Notes: generated by a model not told the origin, from the letters alone. A stretch of 64,000 bases of DNA from Ensifer sp. USDA 6670 (GCA_000421085.1 ATWE01000005.1:248001-312000); one strand, 5' to 3'. Positions 1-8,964 are shown, counted from the first letter of the stretch. Made by a program: numbers and translations.

Positions 1-53
1 CTCATCAGACGCGCAGACGTCGCTGCGGCCACTTTCAGTTGCGGCCTGTTTCT

Positions 54-72
54 ATCCTAAATAGGTTAGGAT
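54..72. promoter_or_regulatory. Perfect inverted repeat upstream of response regulator
   Basis: Arms ATCCTAA (54-60) and TTAGGAT (66-72) are separated by 5 bases, about 90 bases before the response regulator start at 160. The spacing suits a dimeric DNA-binding protein, possibly the regulator itself. The arms are AT-rich in a GC-rich context. No binding protein is known from the sequence, so operator is an inference. Confidence 0.3.
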
Positions 73-159
73 TTAAGGAAACATGCGGCAGCGACCGCCG
101 CGCTTGCCAAGAGCGGCATTTGAGTTAGTTTTGAATCAGGAAGCAACAGGAACTGTCCC

Positions 160-843
160 ATGGCGACTCGCACCATCCTCCTTGTCGACGACGACGATGA
201 TCTGCGTGAGACGTTGATAGAACAGCTCTCCCTTTACGAAGAGTTCGACCTTCTGCAGGAATCGACCGCCGGGAAGGGCATTCAGATGGCGCGCGGCCGA
301 CAAGTCGACCTCCTGATCATGGATGTCGGTCTGCCGGACATGGACGGGCGCGAGGCGGTGAAGCTCTTGCGCAAGGGTGGCTTCAAGGCGCCGATCATCA
401 TGCTGACCGGCCACGACACCGATTCCGATACGATCCTCGGCCTCGAAGCCGGCGCCAACGATTATGTGACGAAGCCGTTCCGCTTCGCCGTGCTGCTTGC
501 CCGCATTCGCGCCCAGCTTCGCCAGCACGAGCAGAGCGAGGACGCGACCTTCAATGTCGGCCCCTACACATTCAAGCCCAGCCAGAAGCTGCTTACCATG
601 GAGAACGGCCAGAAGATCCGGCTGACGGAAAAGGAAGCCGCAATCATCCGCTACCTCTACCGCGCCGACCAGAAAGTGGTCACCCGCGACGTGCTGCTCG
701 AGGAGGTCTGGGGCTATAATTCCGGCGTCACGACCCATACGCTCGAGACGCATGTCTACCGGCTGCGCCAGAAAATCGAGCGCGACCCTTCCAATGCCGA
801 GATATTGGTGACAGAAAACGGCGGCTACAAGATCGTTCCCTAA
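160..843 (+). CDS. OmpR/PhoB-family response regulator (CenR-like)
   Basis: A two-component response regulator of 227 residues. The receiver domain (about 5-118) has the acidic cluster VDDDDD, the phospho-acceptor Asp in LLIMDVGLPDMDG, the switch Thr in MLTGHD and the conserved Lys in VTKPF. A winged-helix DNA-binding domain follows (about 130-225, ending in GGYKIVP). The ATG follows an AGGAA-type site. No histidine kinase is adjacent, so this is an orphan regulator. The N-terminus resembles the essential envelope regulator CenR of alphaproteobacteria, but that identification is from memory only. Confidence 0.93.
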   Translation: MATRTILLVDDDDDLRETLIEQLSLYEEFDLLQESTAGKGIQMARGRQVDLLIMDVGLPDMDGREAVKLLRKGGFKAPIIMLTGHDTDSDTILGLEAGANDYVTKPFRFAVLLARIRAQLRQHEQSEDATFNVGPYTFKPSQKLLTMENGQKIRLTEKEAAIIRYLYRADQKVVTRDVLLEEVWGYNSGVTTHTLETHVYRLRQKIERDPSNAEILVTENGGYKIVP

Positions 844-875
844 GCCGGACGACATGACCGGGGGAGATTTGCCGC

Positions 876-1331
876 TTGGCGCTCAATGACGACATCGCAC
901 TCTTGTCCAACGTGTCGCTCTTCGCCGACATCGGCGAGGACAAGCTGAGGCTGATCGCCTTCGGCGCCGAGCGCCGCCGGGTGGCCAAGGGGCACGAACT
1001 TTTCCGGGAAGGCGCGCCGGCCGATTGCGCCTATGCCGTGGCGGCCGGCAGCTTCGCGCTTTCAAATGCGAACGCGCAGGGCCGCCAACAGCAAGTCATG
1101 ACCGTCGGCCGCGGCACGCTCCTGTCCGAGCTCGCGCTCATCTCGATGGTCGAGCGCAAGTTCACCGCGACGGCGCAGGAGGACAGCGAAGTGATCCGGA
1201 TCAACCGGCCGCTCTTCCGCCGGATGCTGGAGGAATATCCCGAGGTGACCGCCATGGTGGAAGCCCGCATCCGAGAAAATATACAGGCGATGATCCGGCG
1301 CGTGGAAGCGCTCGCCGGACGGTTTGCGTAG
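876..1331 (+). CDS. Cyclic nucleotide-binding domain protein without HTH
   Basis: A 151-residue protein that is almost entirely one Crp/Fnr-type cyclic nucleotide-binding fold: a jelly roll with FREGAPADCAY near residues 44-54 and the phosphate-binding-cassette region around LLSELALIS. There is no C-terminal DNA-binding helix-turn-helix, so it is a sensor or adaptor rather than a transcription factor of the Crp type. The start is TTG, with GGGGGAG about 10 bases upstream. It lies 32 bases after the response regulator and is probably cotranscribed. Ligand unknown. Confidence 0.85.
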   Translation: MALNDDIALLSNVSLFADIGEDKLRLIAFGAERRRVAKGHELFREGAPADCAYAVAAGSFALSNANAQGRQQQVMTVGRGTLLSELALISMVERKFTATAQEDSEVIRINRPLFRRMLEEYPEVTAMVEARIRENIQAMIRRVEALAGRFA

Positions 1332-1344
1332 GCGGCCGGCGTCG

Positions 1345-2151
1345 TCAAAGCTCGAAATGCGCGATGACAGGCACATGGTCGGACGGACGCTCCCAGCCGC
1401 GCGCTTCCTTGAGGATCTCGACGCGGACGAGCTGGCTTGCGAGATCGGCGGAGGACCAGATGTGGTCGAGGCGGCGTCCCCGGTCGGCGGCGGTCCAGTC
1501 CTTCGCCCGATAGCTCCACCAGGTGTAAAGCTTTTCCGGCGGCGGCGCGTGGCGGCGCATGAGGTCGACCCAAGCACCTCCGGTCAGCACCGAGACCAGA
1601 CCCTCGGTCTCGATCGGCGTATGGCTGACGACCTTGAGCAGCTGCTTGTGCGACCAGACGTCGTCTTCGAGAGGCGCGATGTTGAGATCGCCGACGAGGA
1701 TCGACGAGACGCCCGCCTCGGCCTCCGCGTGCAGCAGCTTCATTTCGTCGACGAAGTCGAGCTTGTGTCCGAACTTCGGATTGACCGTGCGATCCGGCTC
1801 GTCGCCGCCGGCCGGTACATAGAAATTATGAAGGCGGATCGTCTTTCCACCGGCCGCGAAGAGGACGGAGAGATGGCGTGCATCGCCGACGCCGCAGTAG
1901 TCGCGGCGGTCGGACAGTTCATGAAGCGGCAGGCGAGAGATGGTGGCGACGCCGTGATAGCCCTTCTGCCCGTGCATCTCGATGTATTCGTAGCCGAGCT
2001 TCCGCAGTGGAGCGGAGGGGAACTGGTCGTTCGGACACTTGATTTCCTGCAGGCAGAGGATATCCGGCTGCCATGTCCTGAGGAAATGTTCGACCAGCGG
2101 CATGCGCAGGCGAACGGAGTTGATGTTCCATGTGGCAATGGAAAGAGGCAT
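1345..2151 (-). CDS. xthA: Exodeoxyribonuclease III
   Basis: An AP endonuclease and 3'-5' exonuclease of base-excision repair, 268 residues, the normal family length. It shows the family motifs IATWNINSVR at the N-terminus, LCLQEIK (metal-binding Glu), LVGDLNIAP (catalytic Asp-Asn) and a C-terminal SDHVPV with the catalytic Asp-His. The start is set at MPLSIATWNINSVR, 24 codons inside the longest frame, because the conserved fold begins there and GGGAGA/GAGGA sits just upstream. It converges with the upstream cyclic-nucleotide gene. Confidence 0.95.
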   Translation of the reverse strand: MPLSIATWNINSVRLRMPLVEHFLRTWQPDILCLQEIKCPNDQFPSAPLRKLGYEYIEMHGQKGYHGVATISRLPLHELSDRRDYCGVGDARHLSVLFAAGGKTIRLHNFYVPAGGDEPDRTVNPKFGHKLDFVDEMKLLHAEAEAGVSSILVGDLNIAPLEDDVWSHKQLLKVVSHTPIETEGLVSVLTGGAWVDLMRRHAPPPEKLYTWWSYRAKDWTAADRGRRLDHIWSSADLASQLVRVEILKEARGWERPSDHVPVIAHFEL

Positions 2152-2238
2152 TCCTCGTTCTCCCGGGAAATTGCCGGCAAGATCACGCGTCCGGCAACGG
2201 CAGCGTTTAAACAGGTTCGGCACAGATCGACAAGCATG

Positions 2239-2260
2239 AAAAAGCCGCCCGGTGGGCGGC
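2239..2260 (-). terminator. Intrinsic terminator after lolA
   Basis: Read on the minus strand, GCCGCCC-ACC-GGGCGGC (2260-2244) is a perfect 7-base stem with a 3-base loop followed by five T. It lies 84 bases beyond the lolA stop and should end the ftsK-lolA transcript before xthA. Confidence 0.8.
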
Positions 2261-2344
2261 CGTTTCCTTAGAACACTTCCAGGAAAAATGCGTAACGGTT
2301 TTCCGTTCGGAAGTGCCTCGTTTCAAAGTCGAAGCATTTCGCGA

Positions 2345-3007
2345 TCAACCGCCGCGGCGCTTGTTGCGCACCTCGTCATAGGGGATGCGGAAGACCTTGT
2401 CGTCGAGCGCGATGCCGGTCCGGACGTTGAAGATCATCACCGACGTGTCCTTCTTCTGAGCATCGGTGATCGTCCACTGCCGCAGATTATAGCTCTTCGG
2501 GTCGAACATCATCGTGATGGTCGAATCTCCGAAGATGGAGCGGTCGCCGAGTACGATGGTGATGAGGTCCGGTTCCACCCTCACGTCGCGTACCATCCTG
2601 CTGCTCAAGTCGATCCTTTCGCTGAGCAGCAGATTGAGCGGGGTCTTCGAGAGCGGATAGATATCCCAGGTCTTAAGTTTCATATTGCCGATGACGACGG
2701 ACTTGCCGTCGGCGATGACCCGCATCGGCGAGGGTGCTTCGTAATTGAAGCGGATGCGTCCCGGCCGGCGGATATAGAACTTGCCGCCCGTCTGTTCGCC
2801 GCGCGGGCCGAACTGGACGAATTCGCCGGCCATCGTCTTCACGGACGAGAAATGATCGGCGATCCTTTGGGCAACGGCGGACGCCTGAGCCGAGGCGTCG
2901 CCCGCGCCGAACGTCGTGACGCCGAAGCCGGCGAGAGCCGCCAGGCCGCCAACGAAGACGCGCCGCGAGATTGCCCCATTGCGGCCGTCGGTTTTGGTCT
3001 CCATCAT
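2345..3007 (-). CDS. lolA: Outer-membrane lipoprotein carrier protein LolA family
   Basis: A periplasmic chaperone expected to carry lipoproteins from LolCDE to the outer membrane; 220 residues. The family core is visible in FSSVKTMAGEFVQFGPRGEQ and GRIRFNYEAPSP. The N-terminal signal contains SRRVFVGG followed by a hydrophobic stretch and an ASAQA-like cleavage site, which fits twin-arginine export rather than Sec. The start at 3007 (MMETK) has AAGGAG six bases upstream; a longer form could begin at 3022. It lies downstream of ftsK on the same strand, a pairing common in rhizobia. Confidence 0.9.
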   Translation of the reverse strand: MMETKTDGRNGAISRRVFVGGLAALAGFGVTTFGAGDASAQASAVAQRIADHFSSVKTMAGEFVQFGPRGEQTGGKFYIRRPGRIRFNYEAPSPMRVIADGKSVVIGNMKLKTWDIYPLSKTPLNLLLSERIDLSSRMVRDVRVEPDLITIVLGDRSIFGDSTITMMFDPKSYNLRQWTITDAQKKDTSVMIFNVRTGIALDDKVFRIPYDEVRNKRRGG

Positions 3008-3141
3008 CGCAGTCTCCTTCATTCGTGATCATTTGAAGGGCAAGTGGGGCGCCTTCAAGGCGTTGGAAAACTTGAAAACAAGACGCCTTCAAATGACCGT
3101 TACCGCCCGCCGCACGCTGATCACGCCGCCGTGGCGCTGTC

Positions 3142-5793
3142 TTACCGGCCGGTGATCTCCGCCTCGGTCGGCACCAGTATCTCGCGCTTTCCGGCGTGGT
3201 TCGCGGGGCTGATGATGCCTTCCTGCTCCATCCGCTCGATCAGCGAGGCGGCCCTATTATAGCCGATGCCGAGGCGCCGCTGCACGTAGGAGGTGGAAGC
3301 CTTGCCGTCGCGCAGCACGATTGCCACCGCCTGATCGTAGGGGTCCTCGGAATCGGCGAGGTTGGATGTGCCGGCCGGACCGCCGCCATCGTTCTCGTCC
3401 TCGTCGTCCTCGGTAATCGCGTCGAGATATTGCGGCACGCCTTGCGTCTTCAGATAGGCAACGACCTCTTCGACCTCGGTGTCCGAGACGAAGGGGCCGT
3501 GCACGCGCTGGATACGGCCGCCGCCGGCCATATAGAGCATGTCTCCCATGCCCAGGAGCTGTTCGGCCCCCTGCTCGCCGAGGATGGTGCGGCTGTCGAT
3601 CTTGGAGGTCACCTGGAAGGAGATGCGGGTCGGGAAGTTCGCCTTGATCGTGCCGGTGATGACGTCGACCGAGGGGCGCTGCGTCGCCATGATGACGTGG
3701 ATGCCGGCAGCGCGCGCCATCTGGGCGAGCCGCTGGACGGCGCCTTCTATGTCCTTGCCGGCGACCATCATCAGGTCGGCCATCTCATCGATGATGACGA
3801 CGATATAGGGCATCGGCGAAAGGTCGAATTCCTCCGTCTCGTAGACGGCCTCGCCGGTCTGGCGGTCGAAGCCGGTCTGGACGGTGCGGGTGATCGCCTC
3901 GCCCTTGGCCAGAGCCTGCTCGACGCGGCTGTTGAAGCCGTCGATGTTGCGCACGCCGATCTTCGACATCTTCTTGTAGCGCTCTTCCATCTCGCGCACG
4001 GTCCATTTCAGCGCCACGACCGCCTTCTTGGGGTCGGTCACGACCGGCGAGAGAAGGTGCGGGATGCCGTCATAGACGGAAAGCTCGAGCATCTTCGGAT
4101 CGATCATGATGAGGCGGCACTGATCGGGTCTCAGCCGGTAGAGCAGCGACAGGATCATGGTGTTGATCGCAACCGACTTGCCCGAGCCGGTGGTGCCGGC
4201 GACGAGCAGATGCGGCATTTTGGCGAGATCGGCAACGACGGATTCGCCGCCGATCGTCTTGCCGAGCGCCATGGCGAGCTTCGTCTTGGTCGTCTCGAAG
4301 TCGCGGGAGCCGATCAGTTCGCGCAGATAGACCATCTCGCGCCGTTGGTTCGGCAACTCGATGCCGATGGCGTTGCGGCCGGGTACGACGGCGACGCGTG
4401 CGGCGATCGCGCTCATCGAACGGGCGATATCGTCGGCGAGACCGATGACACGCGACGATTTGATCCCGGGCGCGGGTTCCAGCTCGTAGAGGGTGACGAC
4501 GGGACCGGGACGGACATGGATGATCTCGCCCTTGACGCCGAAATCCTCGAGAACGCCTTCGAGCATGCGGGCGTTCTGCTCGAGCGCATCGGCCGAAAGC
4601 GAGGCATCGCGCGCGACATTCTTCGGCTCGGCGAGGAAGTGGATCGGCGGAAGCGTAAAATCGCCGTCTTTATCGACGAACGAGCGCTGCGCCTCACGCT
4701 CGACGCGCTGCCCGGCTTTCGGCCGCGCCGGCGGCGGGGCCACGCGCGAACCCGGCATTGCCAGAGCCGGCTTCGGCGGTGCAGGCCGCGGAGCCCAGTC
4801 TGCGGCCACGTCGTCTTCGTCGTCGTCCGGCAGGATGCCGGCAGGCCGTCGCTCGTCGATATCGAAGGGCGGGTCGTCTTCGTCGCCCATGATCGGCGGC
4901 GGTGTGACGATGCGGCGCTCGGAACGATCAAGCGACGGCTCGATACGACCGGCCTGCGCCTTCGGCCGGACCGGCTCGTTCAACGTGCCGAATTCGTCGT
5001 TGTTGAAGTCGTATGGCTCGTCAAACTGACGCTTCGCCGGCTTGGCTCCCATGCCGAAGGCGCGGCGCAGCCTGGCCTGCGCCGTGTAGCGCATGTGGGC
5101 GAGCGACCCCATCAGCACCGTAAGGGGGCCTTCTTCGTCTTCCTCTTCGAGTTCGTCGCGTATGGTGCGCGCCTTGCTGGGTGCGGGCTCCGGAACCGGT
5201 TCCGCGTCTTCGTCCTCGCTGACGCCGATGAGGCCGGCGCTGTAGACGAGGCACCAGGCGGCTGGTGCTGTGAAGAGGCAGGCGAGTACGGTCGCGAGGG
5301 TGCCCGTTGGGAAGGTTCCGGTGAAGAGCGCGGGAAAACGCAGGATCATGTCGCCGAAGACCCCTCCGAGGCCGTTCGGCAGTGGCCAGGTGATCGGCGC
5401 CGGAACGCAGCTCAAGGCCGCGCTAGCCAGCACCGAGCCGGCGAACCACAGGCCGAGCCGCTTGAGCACCTTGTCGAAGTGCGTGCCGCGGATGAGAACG
5501 AGAGCCCAGGCGACGGCCGGCAGCAGCGCCACGACGCTCGCAAGGCCGAAGAACTGCATGAAGATGTCCGCGAAAACGGCGCCGCCATAGCCGAGCAGGT
5601 TGGTCGGCTCGTTCGAGGTTGCATAGGAAAAGCTCGGATCCGCGACGTTCCAGGTCGAAAGGGCGGCAATGGCGAGTGCCAGCGCACCGACGAGAACGAA
5701 CCCCGCCAGCGAGGCGATCTGCCGCCAGACGAAGTGGGTCAGCACGAACCGGTTGGAACGGCTGTCAAGCGTTGCGGTATTGCTTCTGCTCAT
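3142..5793 (-). CDS. ftsK: DNA translocase FtsK
   Basis: A septal DNA pump that clears and dimer-resolves the chromosome terminus at division, 883 residues. Several transmembrane helices fill about residues 25-190, followed by an acidic and proline-rich linker. The motor has Walker A GTTGSGKSVAINTM and Walker B VVIIDEMADLMM. A C-terminal winged-helix gamma domain (QRRLGIGYNRAASLIERME) reads polarity sequences. The start at MSRSNTATLD is chosen over an upstream frame extension that does not look like FtsK. A CtrA-type box lies 170 bases upstream. Confidence 0.95.
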   Translation of the reverse strand: MSRSNTATLDSRSNRFVLTHFVWRQIASLAGFVLVGALALAIAALSTWNVADPSFSYATSNEPTNLLGYGGAVFADIFMQFFGLASVVALLPAVAWALVLIRGTHFDKVLKRLGLWFAGSVLASAALSCVPAPITWPLPNGLGGVFGDMILRFPALFTGTFPTGTLATVLACLFTAPAAWCLVYSAGLIGVSEDEDAEPVPEPAPSKARTIRDELEEEDEEGPLTVLMGSLAHMRYTAQARLRRAFGMGAKPAKRQFDEPYDFNNDEFGTLNEPVRPKAQAGRIEPSLDRSERRIVTPPPIMGDEDDPPFDIDERRPAGILPDDDEDDVAADWAPRPAPPKPALAMPGSRVAPPPARPKAGQRVEREAQRSFVDKDGDFTLPPIHFLAEPKNVARDASLSADALEQNARMLEGVLEDFGVKGEIIHVRPGPVVTLYELEPAPGIKSSRVIGLADDIARSMSAIAARVAVVPGRNAIGIELPNQRREMVYLRELIGSRDFETTKTKLAMALGKTIGGESVVADLAKMPHLLVAGTTGSGKSVAINTMILSLLYRLRPDQCRLIMIDPKMLELSVYDGIPHLLSPVVTDPKKAVVALKWTVREMEERYKKMSKIGVRNIDGFNSRVEQALAKGEAITRTVQTGFDRQTGEAVYETEEFDLSPMPYIVVIIDEMADLMMVAGKDIEGAVQRLAQMARAAGIHVIMATQRPSVDVITGTIKANFPTRISFQVTSKIDSRTILGEQGAEQLLGMGDMLYMAGGGRIQRVHGPFVSDTEVEEVVAYLKTQGVPQYLDAITEDDEDENDGGGPAGTSNLADSEDPYDQAVAIVLRDGKASTSYVQRRLGIGYNRAASLIERMEQEGIISPANHAGKREILVPTEAEITGR

Positions 5794-5962
5794 GTTGCCT
5801 GCTTTGCCCGTTTCGATCCGCCGGAACGAGAGCGCGCGAGAAGGCCGCCCATGAATATTCCAGCCCTTTTGGTGAGGAGCAGCCTTCTCACCCTCAATCC
5901 GGGCGAAAAGCGGGATGCTCCGGGCACATTGCGTGCCCATGGAATCAACCTAAGCGAAGTAG

Positions 5963-5983
5963 GGTTAATGTGACATTAACCAT
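5963..5983 (-). promoter_or_regulatory. CtrA-type box upstream of ftsK
   Basis: GGTTAATGT-G-ACATTAACC is a perfect 19-base palindrome (5963-5981). It contains TTAA-N7-TTAA, the full CtrA recognition pattern of alphaproteobacteria, and runs into TTAACCAT (5976-5983), the short motif described for rhizobial CtrA. It lies about 170 bases before the ftsK start, which suggests cell-cycle control of ftsK. The promoter itself was not resolved. Confidence 0.6.
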
Positions 5984-6027
5984 GCGCGTGTGCCGGCAGA
6001 ATTGCGGTTGGGAACGCATATGCAGCG

Positions 6028-6058
6028 AAAAAAAGGCCCGGATCGTCAGATCCGGGCC
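6028..6058 (-). terminator. Intrinsic terminator after amtB
   Basis: On the minus strand a perfect 10-base stem GGCCCGGATC/GATCCGGGCC with a 4-base loop is followed by seven T. It lies 64 bases beyond the amtB stop codon and ends the glnK-amtB transcript. Confidence 0.92.
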
Positions 6059-6121
6059 AAGGGCGATCCGCAGGATGCGGACCGCGACGGGACTGTTGGC
6101 GGCGTCGCTAGCCGGCGCTGC

Positions 6122-7477
6122 TCAGCTCGCGTGATAGGCGGCTTCGCCATGCGAGGAGAGATCCAGCCCTTCCCGCTCCGCTTCCATCGATACGCGAAGG
6201 CCGACAAGCGCATCGACCACCTTGTAGAGGATGGCTGAAACGACACCGCACCAGACGATCGTGATGGCGACGGCCGTGATCTGGGTCATCAGCTGGCTTC
6301 CCATGGTCACGCCGTCGGCATAGCCGATGCCGCCGAGCGAGGAGGAGGCGAAGACGCCGGTCGCGATTGCGCCGAAGAAGCCGCCGACGCCGTGCACGCC
6401 GAAGACGTCTGCCGTATCGTCATAGCGGAACTTGTTCTTGATCACCGAGACGAAGAAGTAGCAGAGCGGCGAGACGATCAGACCCATGATGATCGCGCCC
6501 ATCGGACCGGCGATACCGGCCGCCGGCGTGACGGCGACGAGCCCGGCGATCATGCCCGAAGCGGCACCGAGCATCGAAGCCTTGCCGCGCGTCAGCGTTT
6601 CGACGAGCGACCACGAAAGGACTGCGGCAGCCGTTGCGAGGAAGGTGTTGACCGTGGCGAGAACCGCACCGCCGGAGGCTTCGAGATTGGAGCCGGCGTT
6701 GAAGCCGAACCATCCGAACCACAGCATGGCAGCGCCGACGAGCGTCAGGGTCATGGAATGCGGGGCCATCATGTCCCGGCCGTAGCCGGTGCGCTTGCCG
6801 ACCATGAATGCACCGACGAGGCCGGCGACGCCGGCATTGATGTGGACCACGGTGCCGCCGGCGAAATCGAGCGCGCCCATGCCGAACAGCAGGCCGTTGG
6901 CGTCCCAGACCATATGCGCGATCGGGAAATAGACGAATGTCGCCCAGAGGATGGAGAAGAGGATCGCGGCCGAGAACTTGATGCGTTCGGCAAAGGCGCC
7001 GACGATGAGCGCCGGGGTGATCGCGGCGAAGGTCATCTGGAACAGCATGAACATATATTCCGGGATGACGACGCCGTCGGAGAAGGTCGCCGCGGTGCTG
7101 TCGACGGTCACGCCCGCCAGGAAGAGCTTGGCAAAGCCGCCGAAATAGGCGCTCGTCGAGCCGCCGAAGGCGAAGGAATAACCGTAGACGACCCAGACGA
7201 TCATCATGGCGGCGCCGATGACCGTGCACTGCATCAGCACCGACAGCATGTTCTTGGCGCGCACGAGACCGCCGTAGAAAAGGGCGAGGCCCGGAATCAG
7301 CATGAACAGGACGAGAAGCGTCGAAAGGAACATGAAGGTGGTATCGGCCTTGTCCGGCACCGGTGCCGCGGCCACGGCGGGCGCCGCTTCCTGGGCAAAC
7401 GCAACGACCGGCGCGAGCATCGCGGCAGCAGTCGCTCCCACGCGTCGAAGAGAGGTGGAAAGGGTGAATGACGACAT
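6122..7477 (-). CDS. amtB: Ammonium transporter AmtB
   Basis: An inner-membrane ammonium channel, 451 residues. A cleavable signal peptide (to about AFAQE) and a short Ala/Pro-rich segment precede eleven transmembrane helices beginning TFMFLSTLLVLFMLIPG. The signature GGLVRAKN and the pore histidines in FPIAHMVWD and FGVHGVGGFFG are present. It lies 27 bases downstream of glnK, the usual glnK-amtB operon, in which GlnK blocks the channel when nitrogen is sufficient. A strong terminator follows. Confidence 0.96.
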   Translation of the reverse strand: MSSFTLSTSLRRVGATAAAMLAPVVAFAQEAAPAVAAAPVPDKADTTFMFLSTLLVLFMLIPGLALFYGGLVRAKNMLSVLMQCTVIGAAMMIVWVVYGYSFAFGGSTSAYFGGFAKLFLAGVTVDSTAATFSDGVVIPEYMFMLFQMTFAAITPALIVGAFAERIKFSAAILFSILWATFVYFPIAHMVWDANGLLFGMGALDFAGGTVVHINAGVAGLVGAFMVGKRTGYGRDMMAPHSMTLTLVGAAMLWFGWFGFNAGSNLEASGGAVLATVNTFLATAAAVLSWSLVETLTRGKASMLGAASGMIAGLVAVTPAAGIAGPMGAIIMGLIVSPLCYFFVSVIKNKFRYDDTADVFGVHGVGGFFGAIATGVFASSSLGGIGYADGVTMGSQLMTQITAVAITIVWCGVVSAILYKVVDALVGLRVSMEAEREGLDLSSHGEAAYHAS

Positions 7478-7504
7478 CGAAAATAGCTCCCTGAACGGCG
7501 TGGT

Positions 7505-7843
7505 TTACAACGCTTCTGAGTCGGTCTCGCCGGTGCGGATGCGCACGGCATGGTCAATCGAGTAGACGAAGATCTTGCCGTCGCCGATCTGGCCGGTCTT
7601 GGCGGCCGAAGCGATGGCTTCGACGGCCCTGTCGACGATCTCCGTCGCGACCGCGATCTCGACCTTCAGCTTAGGCAGAAAGCTCACGGCATATTCGGTG
7701 CCGCGGTAGATCTCGGTGTGCCCCTTTTGGCGGCCGTAGCCCTTCACTTCGGTCACCGTCAAACCCTGGATGCCTACGGCAGTGAGGGCTTCGCGAACCT
7801 CATCGAGCTTGAACGGCTTGATAATGGCCATCACAATTTTCAT
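7505..7843 (-). CDS. glnK: Nitrogen regulatory protein PII (GlnK)
   Basis: A 112-residue PII signal protein that senses 2-oxoglutarate and ATP/ADP. It binds AmtB and, through uridylylation, reports nitrogen status. Tyr51 in the T-loop (RGTEYAVSF), the site modified by GlnD, is present, as is the B-loop region TGQIGDGKIFV. It is the first gene of glnK-amtB. A sigma-54 promoter motif lies about 87 bases upstream, which fits NtrC-dependent expression in nitrogen limitation. Confidence 0.95.
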   Translation of the reverse strand: MKIVMAIIKPFKLDEVREALTAVGIQGLTVTEVKGYGRQKGHTEIYRGTEYAVSFLPKLKVEIAVATEIVDRAVEAIASAAKTGQIGDGKIFVYSIDHAVRIRTGETDSEAL

Positions 7844-7929
7844 CGAGTTCCCATCCTTGTCTGCCTCCAGCGGAGGCCGTCTCTCCTTGCTGCTTGAGCG
7901 CCCGACGCGCTGGCAACCGGATAGCTACA

Positions 7930-7945
7930 TTCAAGGCGCGTGCCA
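7930..7945 (-). promoter_or_regulatory. Sigma-54 (-24/-12) promoter of glnK-amtB
   Basis: On the minus strand the sequence is TGGCACGCGCCTTGAA, close to the RpoN consensus TGGCAC-N5-TTGCW, with the GG and the TTG at the required spacing. It lies about 87 bases before glnK. An upstream NtrC site was looked for and not clearly found. Confidence 0.7.
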
Positions 7946-8079
7946 GATTCGATGAGGCAGAACAAACCACTGAAAACTAATGGAAAAACCGCGTTCGGCT
8001 AGGGGGCCGCCGCGAAACGCTAAAAATACGCCAGTCAGATTGATTAAAATATGAGCAAAATCCCAAAAATGGCAAAAAT

Positions 8080-8964
8080 TTACGCAATTGCCTTTTTGCG
8101 GATCAATCCTTCCTGCGCGACAGAGGCGATCAGAACGCCGGAGCGGTCGAAAAGACTGCCGCGGGTCATTCCGCGGGCACCGTGTGCGCTGGGGCTGTCC
8201 TGGGTATAGAGCAGCCAATCGTCCATTTTCGAGGGCCGGTGGAACCACATGGCGTGGTCGAGGCTGGCCACCTGGAGGCTGCGGTCGAAGACCGATGTGC
8301 CGTGAGCGTAAAGCGACGTATCGAGGAGCGTCATGTCGGAAAGATAGGCGAGGACGGCGGCCTGGAGATGGCGCTCGTCCGGCACCGTCCCGACCGCCTT
8401 CACCCAAACGTCCTGCTTCGGGGATGCCTTCGCGCGCGAGAAATAATGTTCGAGCGAGACGGGCCGGATTTCGATCGGCCGCGGCCGCTCCCAATAGCGG
8501 CGGATCGCCTCCGGTGCGTGGACGAGAAACTTCTCCTTGAGTTCCTGCTCGCCCGGCAGCGTCTCCGGCATCGGCACGTCCGGCATGTCGAACTGGTGCT
8601 CGAATCCATCCTCGTCATACTGGAAGGAGGCAGACATGGCGAAGATGGCCTTGCCGTGCTGGATCGCCACCACGCGCCGCGTCGCGAAGCTCGAGCCGTC
8701 GCGGATCCGGTCGACCTCGTAGATGATCGGAACGGAAGGGTCGCCCGGACGCATGAAATAGGCGTGCAGCGAGTGAACGTAGCGGCCCCCGTCGACCGTG
8801 CGCTGGGCGGCGACCAGCGCCTGGCCGATCACCTGGCCGCCGAAGACCCGCTGCCAGCCGACCTGCGGGCTCAGGCCCCGGAAGAGGTTTTCCTCGAGCT
8901 TCTCAAGGTCGAGTATCTCAAGGAGCGCATCCATGGGCGTGGCGGTCTCGGTAGGGCGCGACAT
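8080..8964 (-). CDS. tesB: Acyl-CoA thioesterase II
   Basis: A double-hotdog thioesterase that hydrolyses acyl-CoA to free acid and CoA, 294 residues. Family segments visible include LFRGLSPQVGWQRVFGGQVIGQAL, LHAYFMRPGDPSVPIIYEV and the C-terminal SLDHAMWFHRP with a Gln-containing active-site loop near TQDSPSAHGARG. The start MSRPTETATP (8964) is preferred because the upstream extension is Arg/Ser-rich and unlike the family. It lies after the glnK promoter region and divergently from the monooxygenase gene at 9054. Confidence 0.93.
   Translation of the reverse strand: MSRPTETATPMDALLEILDLEKLEENLFRGLSPQVGWQRVFGGQVIGQALVAAQRTVDGGRYVHSLHAYFMRPGDPSVPIIYEVDRIRDGSSFATRRVVAIQHGKAIFAMSASFQYDEDGFEHQFDMPDVPMPETLPGEQELKEKFLVHAPEAIRRYWERPRPIEIRPVSLEHYFSRAKASPKQDVWVKAVGTVPDERHLQAAVLAYLSDMTLLDTSLYAHGTSVFDRSLQVASLDHAMWFHRPSKMDDWLLYTQDSPSAHGARGMTRGSLFDRSGVLIASVAQEGLIRKKAIA

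Larger units (their letters stand above)
5794..6121. other. Intergenic region between ftsK and amtB
   Basis: This 328-base gap holds the ftsK promoter region with a CtrA-type box (5963-5983) and the terminator of glnK-amtB (6028-6058). No convincing gene is seen in it; reading frames on the plus strand here are antisense shadows. Confidence 0.7.

Noticed and set aside
136..855. Long minus-strand frame opposite the response regulator
   Set aside because: Antisense shadow of a GC-rich gene; no ribosome site and no family resemblance.
3196..5973. 925-codon plus-strand frame opposite ftsK
   Set aside because: Mirrors the third-position GC bias of ftsK; composition is Arg/His/Asp/Gly-rich without domains.
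7946..8079. NtrC enhancer site upstream of the sigma-54 promoter
   Set aside because: No convincing GCAC-N-GTGC dyad was found, only AT-rich DNA.
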